A program made the position numbers and the translations under genes. Below the pieces are notes generated by a model. The model had not been told where the DNA came from. It saw only the letters and a program-made list of their open reading frames with translations, and searched no databases. Source: Castellaniella sp040276065 (lineage in GTDB: Bacteria; Pseudomonadota; Gammaproteobacteria; Burkholderiales; Burkholderiaceae_B). From it: a stretch of 64,000 nt of DNA. Position 1 is the stretch's first letter; every line of letters starts with the position of its first letter. The stretch covers positions 124,001 to 188,000 of the forward strand of contig NZ_JBELOI010000005.1 of NCBI RefSeq assembly GCF_040276065.1, in the 5' to 3' direction. Positions 43,435 through 51,311 of this stretch are shown one piece after another.

Positions 43435-46400
43435 GGTTTTTCGCCCTGTTCCTGCGCCGCCCGGTGGGCACGAGCCTGCTGTGTCTGGCCATGGTGCTGG
43501 CGGGTGCCCTTGCCCTGCGGTTTCTGGCGGTCGCGCCGCTGCCGCAGGTTGATTTCCCCATGATCTCGGTGCAGGCGTCCCTGCCGGGCGCCAGTCCCGA
43601 GACCATGGCCTCCAGTGTGGCCATGCCCTTGGAACAATCGCTGGGTTCGATCGCCGGCCTGAGCGACATGAGCTCGCGCAGCAGCGAGGGATCGACACGC
43701 ATTTCCCTGATGTTCAATCTGGATCGCGACGTCAACGACGCGGCGCGCGACGTGCAGGCGGCGATCAATGCAGCGCGGCCCTTGCTGCCGACGGGCATGC
43801 GCGGCAGCCCGACCTACAACAAGGTCAATTCCTCCTCCTCGCCCATCATGACCCTGGCCCTGACCTCGGGCACCGCCACGCGCGGCGAACTCTACGATCT
43901 GGCGGCCACCGTGCTGGCGCAGAAGCTCGCGCAGATCAACGGGGTGGGCGAGGTCACTGTCGGCGGCAGTTCGCTACCGGCGGTGCGCGTGTCGCTGAGC
44001 CCACGCGCCTTGGAGGCTGCGGGCATCGCGCTCGATACGGTTCGCGAGTCGCTGCGCGATGTGAATTCCCTGAGACCCGGCGGCGTGGTCGAACGCGGGG
44101 CCTACCAGTGGCAGGTGGACTCCGCGGGCCAGTTGACCCGGGCCGCGGACTACACCCATTTGATCGTGGCGTGGCGCGACGGACGGCCCGTGCGACTGTC
44201 GGACGTCGCCCGGGTCGAGGATTCGGTCGAGGACACCAACCAGGTGGGCTACTTCAACGACCGTCCCGCCGTGCTGCTGATCATTCGCCGCCAGACCGAT
44301 GCCAACATCATCGACACCGTGGATTCGATCCGCGAGCGGCTGCCCGCCTTGCAGGCGCTGCTGCCCGACAGCGTCACGCTGTCGATTGCGCAGGACCGTA
44401 CGCCCAGCATCCGCGCCTCGCTTTACGAGGCGGAATTGACGCTGGTGCTGGCCGTCATCCTGGTGGTGGCGGTGGTGCTGGTCTTCCTCGGGCACTGGCG
44501 CGCGGCCCTGATCCCGGCGGTCGCGGTGCCGGCTTCATTGTTGAGCACCTTCAGCCTGATGTGGTGGTTTGGCTTCACACTCAATACGATCTCCTTGATG
44601 GCGTTGATCGTGGCGACGGGCTTCGTGGTGGACGACGCCATCGTGGTGCTCGAGAACATCATGCGCCACATCGAGCGCGGCATGCGCCCGGGCCGTGCCG
44701 CGCTGCGCGGCGTCAGCGAAGTCGGCTTCACGGTGCTGGCCATGAGCCTCTCGCTGGTGGCGGTGTTCATTCCCCTCTGGCTGGTGGGCGGCCTGGTCGG
44801 GCGCCTGTTCAAGGAATTCGCCGTGACCCTGTCGGCCGCCATCATGGTGTCGCTGCTGATTTCGGTGACGCTCACGCCAGTGATGGCGGCGCGGCTGCTG
44901 CGCCCGGAGGACCAGGCCCGCGAGACACGACCCAATGCGCTCATGCGGGTGCTACGGCATCTGGGCGAGGCGTGCTGGCGGGGCTACCGACGCTCGCTGC
45001 GCTGGTCCCTGGATCACGCGCGCCTGGTGCTGATCCTGCTGGTGGCCACGATCGGCCTGAACGTGTTCCTGTATGCCAGTATTCCCAAGGGGTTCTTTCC
45101 GCAGCAGGACACCGGACAGTTAATGGGGTTCTTCCGGGTCGATACCGGGACGTCCTTCGACCAGACCCAGGCGCGGCTGGATTTCTTTCGCAAAATCCTG
45201 TTGGCCGATCCGGATGTGGATAGCGTCACGGCATACGCCGGCGGCCGCGGCGGCAGCAATTCGAGTTTCATTCAAATCCAGCTCACCCCCCTGGAGAGCG
45301 GCCGTGCCCCGGCCTCCCGGATCGTCGATCGCCTGCGCGGCAAGTTCGAGCACGTGCCCGGCGCGCGCATGTTCCTGGTGCCGCAACAGGATATTTTCGT
45401 GGGCCATTCCTCGCGCTCGGGCTCTTACAGCTATATGCTGATGAGCAGCGAGCTACCCGTGCTGACCACCTGGATGCCCAGGGTGCGCGATGCGATCGCG
45501 AGCTTGCCGGAACTCGTGGACGTGGACCAGGACGTCGAGGACAAGGGCCGGCGCGTCGAGCTGCAGGTCGACCGGGACGCGGCGCGGCGCCAGGGGATCC
45601 AGATGTCCGACCTGGCCGACGTATTGAACAACGCGTTCAGCCAGCGGCAGGTGGCGGTGATCTACGGGGCGCTGAATCAATATCACGTGGTGATGGGCGT
45701 CGAGGCGCGTGATGCGCGCGATATCGGCTCGCTGCAGGCGCTGCACGTCATCAATGCCGAGGGCGAGGCGGTGCCGTTGACGGCGTTCGTGAGCATCGGC
45801 GAGGGCAACGCGCCGCGCTCGGTCAATCACCAGGGCCTGCTGGCCGCGGATTCGATTTCCTTCGGACTGGCGCCGGGCGTGTCGCTGGATGAGGCCTTGC
45901 GCGCGATCGATGGCGCAGTCGCGCGCATCAACCTGCCGACCCACCTGGTCCAGGCGGGGCTGGACCAGAGTTCGAGCCTCATGCGCGACGCCGTCGCGCA
46001 GCAGCCCCTGATGCTGCTCGCCGCGCTGGTGGCGATGTACATCGTGCTGGGCATGCTCTACGAGAGCACCATCCATCCCATTACAATCCTGTCGACGCTG
46101 CCATCGGCGGGGGTGGGCGCCTTGCTGGCCCTGCGCATGGCCGGCATGGAGTTCACCCTCATCGCGCTGATCGGGGTGTTCCTGCTGATCGGCATTGTCA
46201 AGAAGAACGCCATCATGATGGTGGATTTTGCCTTGCAGGCACAACGCCGCGACGGCCTGGGTCCGCGTGAGGCGATCTTTGAGGCGTGCCTGGCGCGGTT
46301 CCGGCCGATCATGATGACCACCTTCTCGGCGATGCTGGGCGCCTTGCCGCTGGTGTTGGCGTCGGGCGCGGGGGTCGAGATGCGCCAGCCACTGGGGCTG

Positions 46401-46529
46401 ACGATACTCGGCGGCTTGCTGGTCAGCCAGGTGCTCACGCTCTACACTACGCCCGTCGTTTATCTGTATATGGATCGTCTACGTGGTCAGCGCCGGCTGG
46501 AAGGGGGACTGGAACGTGCGGGCTCGTAG
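43431..46529 (+). CDS. mdtC: RND efflux transporter subunit, MdtC-like
   Basis: A 1032-residue RND pump, the second of a tandem pair. Features are VAPLPQVDFPMISVQASLPG near residue 27, the proton-relay FVVDDAIVVLENIMRHIERG and KKNAIMMVDFALQAQ. It starts inside the mdtB stop (ATGA), so B and C are made together. Two RND genes in one operon with a single adaptor is the hallmark of the MdtABC/MuxABC type. Confidence 0.92.
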   Translation: MRFFALFLRRPVGTSLLCLAMVLAGALALRFLAVAPLPQVDFPMISVQASLPGASPETMASSVAMPLEQSLGSIAGLSDMSSRSSEGSTRISLMFNLDRDVNDAARDVQAAINAARPLLPTGMRGSPTYNKVNSSSSPIMTLALTSGTATRGELYDLAATVLAQKLAQINGVGEVTVGGSSLPAVRVSLSPRALEAAGIALDTVRESLRDVNSLRPGGVVERGAYQWQVDSAGQLTRAADYTHLIVAWRDGRPVRLSDVARVEDSVEDTNQVGYFNDRPAVLLIIRRQTDANIIDTVDSIRERLPALQALLPDSVTLSIAQDRTPSIRASLYEAELTLVLAVILVVAVVLVFLGHWRAALIPAVAVPASLLSTFSLMWWFGFTLNTISLMALIVATGFVVDDAIVVLENIMRHIERGMRPGRAALRGVSEVGFTVLAMSLSLVAVFIPLWLVGGLVGRLFKEFAVTLSAAIMVSLLISVTLTPVMAARLLRPEDQARETRPNALMRVLRHLGEACWRGYRRSLRWSLDHARLVLILLVATIGLNVFLYASIPKGFFPQQDTGQLMGFFRVDTGTSFDQTQARLDFFRKILLADPDVDSVTAYAGGRGGSNSSFIQIQLTPLESGRAPASRIVDRLRGKFEHVPGARMFLVPQQDIFVGHSSRSGSYSYMLMSSELPVLTTWMPRVRDAIASLPELVDVDQDVEDKGRRVELQVDRDAARRQGIQMSDLADVLNNAFSQRQVAVIYGALNQYHVVMGVEARDARDIGSLQALHVINAEGEAVPLTAFVSIGEGNAPRSVNHQGLLAADSISFGLAPGVSLDEALRAIDGAVARINLPTHLVQAGLDQSSSLMRDAVAQQPLMLLAALVAMYIVLGMLYESTIHPITILSTLPSAGVGALLALRMAGMEFTLIALIGVFLLIGIVKKNAIMMVDFALQAQRRDGLGPREAIFEACLARFRPIMMTTFSAMLGALPLVLASGAGVEMRQPLGLTILGGLLVSQVLTLYTTPVVYLYMDRLRGQRRLEGGLERAGS

Positions 46530-47982
46530 TCTGGCGGGCCGCGTTCGCGCGGCGATCCTGGCGGGTGCCTGTGGTCTGCTGGCCGCCTGCGCGTCGGGGC
46601 CGGACTACCAGCGCCCCGCCCTGGACATCGGCACCGCTTATCGACATGCGCCCGAGGGGCAGTGGCGCCGCGCCCAGCCGGGCGGGGCGGCCTTGGCCGC
46701 CGACTGGTGGCGGCTGTTCGGCGACGCGGACCTGGGGGCATTGATGGCATCCCTGAACCGGGACAACCTGGATATCGCCCGTGCCGAGGCCCAGTACCGA
46801 CAAGCGCGCGCGACCCTCGATCGGGCGCGGGCCGGCTTGTTCCCCACTGTGGGGGCTTCGGGAACCTACGAGCGGGCGGGCCGGGGCAATGCGACGGCCG
46901 ACAACCCTTCCAACGAATATGGCGTCTCGATGTCGGTGAGTTGGGAGGTCGATCTCTGGGGCAAGGTGCGTCGCGGCATCGAGGCCGGGCGCGCCGGGTT
47001 GGGCGCGGGCGCCGCCGATCTGGCCGCCGCGCGCCTGAGCATGCAATCCACCCTGGCTCAAACCTATTTCGCCGTCAGGGCCAACGAGGCGCAGGCTGCG
47101 CTGTTGGACCGCACGGTCGAGGAATACGAACGCGCCCTGCGGATGACCCGCAATCGCTATGCGGCCGGTGTGGCATCGTCCGCCGACGTGGCGGCCGCCT
47201 CGGCGCAACTGGACAATGCGCGCACTCAGAGGATACGGCTGGGCTGGCAGGGCGAGCAGCAAGTCAATGCGGTTGCCGTGCTGCTCGGACGCACGCCCGC
47301 GTCATTCACGATGCCGGCGGGCGCCGGGGTGCCCAAGGTGCCGACGGTGCCCGCCGGCATCCCCTCGACCTTGCTCGAGCGCCGGCCGGACGTGGCGGCG
47401 TCCGAACGGCGGGCCGCCGAGGCCAACGCGCAGATCGGCGTCGCCGAGGCTGCCTGGTTTCCGGATCTCACGCTGGGGGCGCAGGCCGGGTACCGGGCGG
47501 CCGAGTTTGTCGACTGGCTGAGCGCTCCGGCCCGTTTCTGGACCCTGGGCCCCACCCTGGCGCTGACCCTGTTCGATGGCGGCGCGCGGCGGGCGGATGT
47601 CGAGTCGGCGCGAGCGGGCTACGACGCCCAAGCCGCCGCCTACCGCCAGACCGTCCTCGATGCGGTGCGCGAGGTCGAGGATGCGCTTGCGCAGACCGAT
47701 GCCATGGTGCGCGAGCAGGCGACGCAGGCCCGAGCGCTCGAGGCGGCGCGCGAGACCCTGCGCCAGATCACGAACCAGTATCAGGCCGGCCTGGTGGATT
47801 ATCTGAGCGTGGTCCAGGCGCAGACCAGCGCGCTGTCGGCGGAGCAGTCCGCGCTCGACCTGCGGGCCCAGCGGCTGCAGGCGACCGTACAGCTCGTTGC
47901 CGCCCTGGGCGGCGGGTGGGAGGGCCTGCCTCGGCCGCTGCCGCCGGATGATGATCCCCTGGCCAGCGGCAGCGAGCCTTAG
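46516..47982 (+). CDS. Outer-membrane efflux lipoprotein, NodT/OprM family
   Basis: A 488-residue TolC-like channel lipoprotein. Signal peptide with lipobox LLAAC (Cys about residue 23) is followed by ASGPDYQRP, the usual NodT-family beginning. Two outer-membrane efflux repeats (about 70-260 and 285-470) carry ERRPDVAASERRAAEANAQIGVAEAAWFPDL. The GTG at 46516 overlaps mdtC by 14 bases; a GTG at 46483 would lengthen it without benefit. It completes a self-contained tripartite pump, as in MuxABC-OpmB. Confidence 0.92.
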   Translation: MRARSLAGRVRAAILAGACGLLAACASGPDYQRPALDIGTAYRHAPEGQWRRAQPGGAALAADWWRLFGDADLGALMASLNRDNLDIARAEAQYRQARATLDRARAGLFPTVGASGTYERAGRGNATADNPSNEYGVSMSVSWEVDLWGKVRRGIEAGRAGLGAGAADLAAARLSMQSTLAQTYFAVRANEAQAALLDRTVEEYERALRMTRNRYAAGVASSADVAAASAQLDNARTQRIRLGWQGEQQVNAVAVLLGRTPASFTMPAGAGVPKVPTVPAGIPSTLLERRPDVAASERRAAEANAQIGVAEAAWFPDLTLGAQAGYRAAEFVDWLSAPARFWTLGPTLALTLFDGGARRADVESARAGYDAQAAAYRQTVLDAVREVEDALAQTDAMVREQATQARALEAARETLRQITNQYQAGLVDYLSVVQAQTSALSAEQSALDLRAQRLQATVQLVAALGGGWEGLPRPLPPDDDPLASGSEP

Positions 47983-47988
47983 GGGCTG

Positions 47989-49059
47989 TCAACGCGGTCG
48001 ACGTCCGCGCGAGGGTGCGTCCCCTGTGGGGGGGCTGGCAGGTCCCAGCGTTCCGCGTATCGCGGCGATGCCGTGCGCTCCGTGTCGGCGGGCGGTCTCG
48101 GCGGTGTCGGCGGATTGGCCGCCCAGGGCAAAGACCGGCCGTCCGGCCGGGGCGGCCAGGGCCTGAAAATCCATCCAGCCCAGCGGCGCCTTGCCGGCGT
48201 GGCTGGGCGTGTCCAAGACGTGCCCCAGGACCAGGAAGTCCGCCTCCAGGGCCCGCGCGTGGGCGATGTCGCGCGCGTCGTGCGCCGAGACCGCGAGCAT
48301 GCCTGGCGGGCGGGCGTCCGTATCCGCGAGGCTGGCGGCGTCCGCGGCGCGCAGGTGCACCCCGTCGGCGCGCGTCCACCAGTCCCGCGGGTGCACGCTG
48401 TTGACCAGGCAGGGCGCCGCGTGCCGCCGGCAGAGAGCCCGCGTGGCCTCGAAAGCGGTCGCCAGCGAGGCGTGATCCCCCCGCCAGCCGGGTTCCCTGA
48501 ACTGGACCAGGCGCGGGCCGGTGCGCAGCTCGTCCTCCAGCCGGGACAGCCAGCCGGCCAGGCCCTCGGGGCCGCCGATCGCGCTGATCCGGTAACGGGT
48601 GGGCAGGCGCAGCCATTTCAGCGGGGGCGCGGCCGCCGGCAGCAGCGAGCCCCCGTTGGGGGCAACGGGGTGGTCCGCCTGATCCAGGCGGATGGCGCCG
48701 GGATCGACCCACAGCAGCGCCTGATTCTCGAGGCCGCGGGGCTCGCCGTCCCAGGCGGTCACCTGGCAGAAGGCGAGTTCGACGATGTTCTTGGGGTATT
48801 CGTGGACGTGGGTGACCCAGGGATAGACCCGGGTCGCGCGGATGCCGAGCTCTTCGTCGAGCTCGCGCGCCAGCGCCTGCTCGACGGTCTCGCCGGGCTC
48901 GATCTTGCCGCCGGGGAGCTCCCACCAGTCCTCCCAGGGCTTGCCCTTGGGCCGCTGGCCCAGCAGCAGGCGGCCGTCCGCGTCCAGAATCAGGCCCGCC
49001 GCCACCCGCAGGTAGGGCTTGGCGTGGCTGGTCGCGTCGCGCCGGCCGGCATCAGACAT
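47989..49059 (-). CDS. Nudix hydrolase fused to a thiamine-phosphate-synthase-like domain
   Basis: A 356-residue fusion. The N-terminal Nudix domain (about 10-145) has the catalytic box GGKIEPGETVEQALARELDE continuing ELGI, as in MutT, which hydrolyses oxidised GTP. The C-terminal TIM-barrel (about 170-345) resembles ThiE but is reduced: RISAIGG, LVQFREPG, VSAHDARDI, FLVLGHVLDTPSHAG and FALGG remain. The ThiE half may not make thiamine phosphate; in this known fusion family its role is unclear. It overlaps the downstream end of the ATPase gene by 8 bases. Confidence 0.9.
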   Translation of the reverse strand: MSDAGRRDATSHAKPYLRVAAGLILDADGRLLLGQRPKGKPWEDWWELPGGKIEPGETVEQALARELDEELGIRATRVYPWVTHVHEYPKNIVELAFCQVTAWDGEPRGLENQALLWVDPGAIRLDQADHPVAPNGGSLLPAAAPPLKWLRLPTRYRISAIGGPEGLAGWLSRLEDELRTGPRLVQFREPGWRGDHASLATAFEATRALCRRHAAPCLVNSVHPRDWWTRADGVHLRAADAASLADTDARPPGMLAVSAHDARDIAHARALEADFLVLGHVLDTPSHAGKAPLGWMDFQALAAPAGRPVFALGGQSADTAETARRHGAHGIAAIRGTLGPASPPTGDAPSRGRRPR

Positions 49060-49918
49060 GGCGGGCCGCCCAGTCGCGCGCGAACTGGCGGGCGACCCGG
49101 CCCGAGCGTGACCCGCGTTCGAGGGCCCATTGCAGCGCCTCGGTGCGCGCCTGCGCGATGTTGTCGGGGTCGCAGCCGTGCGCCTCGAGCCAATGTCCGA
49201 CGATGTCCAGGTAATCGTCCTGGCTGAACGGGTAGAAGGACAGCCACAGGCCAAAGCGCTCGGAGAGCGAAATCTTTTCCTCGACGGTCTCGCCGGGGTG
49301 GATCTCGCCGTCGGCCTGGTGCTGGGCAGCGAGGTTCTCTCGCATGTACTCGGGCATCAGATGGCGGCGGTTGGAGGTCGCATAGATCAGCACGTTGTCT
49401 CCCGGCGCGGCCAGCGAGCCATCGAGCACCGACTTCAGGGCCTTGTAGCCCGGCTCGCCCTCCTCGAACGAGAGGTCGTCGCAAAAGATGATGTAGCGCT
49501 CTGGGCGGCCGGCAATGAGTTCGATGATCTGGCCCAGGTCGCCCATGTCGGATTTGTCGACCTCGATCAGGCGCAGGCCCTCTTCGCCGAAGGCGTCCAG
49601 CATGGCGCGCACCAGCGAGCTCTTGCCCGTGCCGCGCGCGCCGGTCATCAGCACGTTGTTGGCGGGCTTTCCGCGCAGGAAGGCGAGCGTATTGCGTTCG
49701 ATGGCGGCTTTTTGCCGCTCGATGTGCCGCAGGTCATCCATGTGCATGGGTGCGATGCGCGCCACCGCATCCAGCCAGCCACGCGCGCCGCGGCGGCGCC
49801 AGCGATAGGCGCGGGCCGCCCAGTTGGTGGGGGGCGGAGCGGGGGGCAGCCAGGCCTCGAGCTGGGCCAGCACGCGTTGGGCGCTTTCCAGCAGGGGGTG
49901 CAATTGAGGGTCGATCAA
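49052..49918 (-). CDS. DUF815 family AAA+-type ATPase, TTG start
   Basis: A 288-residue ATPase of the DUF815 family, with Walker A TGARGTGKSSLVRAML near residue 90 and Walker B YIIFCDDLSFEE near 150. RPERYIIF and YATSNRRHLMPEYM (sensor-like) and LSERFGLWLSFYPFSQDDYL are characteristic. Molecular function is undefined. TTG at 49918 is chosen for its AGGAG site 7 bases upstream. It overlaps the Nudix-ThiE gene, a pairing widespread in betaproteobacteria. Divergent from ispB. Confidence 0.88.
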   Translation of the reverse strand: MIDPQLHPLLESAQRVLAQLEAWLPPAPPPTNWAARAYRWRRRGARGWLDAVARIAPMHMDDLRHIERQKAAIERNTLAFLRGKPANNVLMTGARGTGKSSLVRAMLDAFGEEGLRLIEVDKSDMGDLGQIIELIAGRPERYIIFCDDLSFEEGEPGYKALKSVLDGSLAAPGDNVLIYATSNRRHLMPEYMRENLAAQHQADGEIHPGETVEEKISLSERFGLWLSFYPFSQDDYLDIVGHWLEAHGCDPDNIAQARTEALQWALERGSRSGRVARQFARDWAARHV

Positions 49919-50008
49919 GGGAGGTCTCCTGATTTGGATTCGGAAAGTATAATCTGGGTCTTTGTGGCCGCGTTTTGCGGCTGCCGCTTTCAGAAACCCG
50001 GGTTTGCC

Positions 50009-50974
50009 TTGAGACTCTCCGAACTGTTCGCACCCGTCGCCGACGACATGCTGGCGGTCGATGCCGTGATTCGCGCGCGCCTGGACTCCGAGGTCGTCCT
50101 GATCCGCACGATCGGAGACTACATTGTCGGTGCCGGCGGCAAGCGCATGCGCCCGGCGATGGTGTTGCTGGTGGCGGGTGCGCTGGGCTACCGGGGCGAC
50201 GACCACCATCGACTGGCCGCCGTCGTCGAGTTCATCCACACCGCCACGTTGCTGCACGACGACGTGGTCGACGAGTCCGACATGCGTCGCGGCCGCGATA
50301 CGGCCAATGCCGTGTTTGGCAACGCCGCCAGCGTCCTAGTGGGCGACTACCTGTACTCGCGATCCTTCGAGATGATGGTCGAGACCAACTCCATGGCCGC
50401 CATGGCGGTGCTCTCGGCGGCGACGACCATCATCGCCGAGGGCGAGGTATTGCAGTTGCTCAATGTGCATGATCCCGACGTGTCGCGAGAGCGCTACTTG
50501 CAGGTGGTGCGCTACAAGACCGCGAAGCTGTTCGAGGCGGCCGCCCAGGTGGGCGCCATCATCTCCGAGGCCACGCCGGCGCAAGAGCAGGCCGCGGCCA
50601 CTTATGGCAGGCACCTGGGGACGGCCTTCCAGCTCGTCGACGACGTGCTGGATTACAGCGGCGACGCCCAGGCGCTCGGCAAAAACGTCGGTGACGACCT
50701 GCGCGAGGGCAAGCCCACGCTGCCTCTGATCCGCGTCCTCGAGGTCGGCACCCCGGCGCAGCGCGATCTGGTGCGCGGCGCGATCCGGACCGGCTCGGCC
50801 GATTTCGAGGCCGTGGCGCGGGCCATTTACGACAGCGACGCGCTGGCGTACACGCGCGAGGCCGCGCGCGCCGAGGCGGACTTGGCCCTCGAGGCCCTCG
50901 AGGCCCTGCCGGATTCCGCGTATCGGGAAACTCTGGTAAAATTTTGCTCTTTCGCGGTCGACAGAGACCGCTGA
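50009..50974 (+). CDS. ispB: Octaprenyl diphosphate synthase, TTG start
   Basis: A 321-residue trans-prenyltransferase that builds the ubiquinone side chain. The first and second aspartate-rich motifs are LLHDDVVDESDMRRG near residue 84 and QLVDDVLDYSG near 211, with GGKRMRPAM at the substrate site. TTG at 50009 gives the family N-terminus RLSELFAPVADDM; no nearby in-frame ATG fits. It works in the same pathway as ubiE, ubiJ and ubiB at the left of the window. Confidence 0.94.
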   Translation: MRLSELFAPVADDMLAVDAVIRARLDSEVVLIRTIGDYIVGAGGKRMRPAMVLLVAGALGYRGDDHHRLAAVVEFIHTATLLHDDVVDESDMRRGRDTANAVFGNAASVLVGDYLYSRSFEMMVETNSMAAMAVLSAATTIIAEGEVLQLLNVHDPDVSRERYLQVVRYKTAKLFEAAAQVGAIISEATPAQEQAAATYGRHLGTAFQLVDDVLDYSGDAQALGKNVGDDLREGKPTLPLIRVLEVGTPAQRDLVRGAIRTGSADFEAVARAIYDSDALAYTREAARAEADLALEALEALPDSAYRETLVKFCSFAVDRDR

Positions 50975-51028
50975 AAATAATCCCGGGGTTCTTTGGCGAC
51001 AGTGTTTGCCGAGGGGCCGTTGCACCGT

Positions 51029-51105
51029 CGGGGTGTAGCTCAGCCTGGTAGAGTACTGCGTTCGGGACGCAGGAGTCGCATGTTCGAATCATGTCACCCC
51101 GACCA
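51029..51105 (+). tRNA. tRNA-Pro, anticodon CGG
   Basis: A complete 77-base cloverleaf with encoded CCA. Acceptor arms CGGGGTG and CACCCCG pair fully, the anticodon stem CTGCG/CGCAG holds loop TTCGGGA with anticodon CGG, and GTTCGAATC forms the T loop. It reads the proline codon CCG, common in this GC-rich genome. A strong terminator follows 10 bases later. Confidence 0.97.
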
Positions 51106-51114
51106 CTGTTTCCA

Positions 51115-51150
51115 AAGCAAAAAGCCCTGATCATTCAGGGCTTTTTGCTT
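51115..51150 (+). terminator. Rho-independent terminator after tRNA-Pro
   Basis: Two perfect 16-base arms (51115-51130 and 51135-51150) enclose the loop TCAT. The stem core is GCCCTGA/TCAGGGC and the right arm carries TTTTT, so it can stop transcription from either side. Confidence 0.93.
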
Positions 51151-51311
51151 TCCGCGCCCACGCAACGCGGATCGGTGGCGGGGCTTGGCCGGGGTGGTGC
51201 AGTGCCCCTGCGAGGTTTGGTGTGCAGGTCTTGGCGTATAAAGACAATAGTGCGCCAATCGGCGTCAAAGCCGTCATCATTGACATTTTCCGCGCCCGGA
51301 CACCTGAAGCC

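Noticed and set aside
49936..49955. TATAAT sequence before ispB as a promoter
   Set aside because: A -10-like hexamer is present, but no acceptable -35 element lies 16-18 bases upstream, so I do not list it as a feature.
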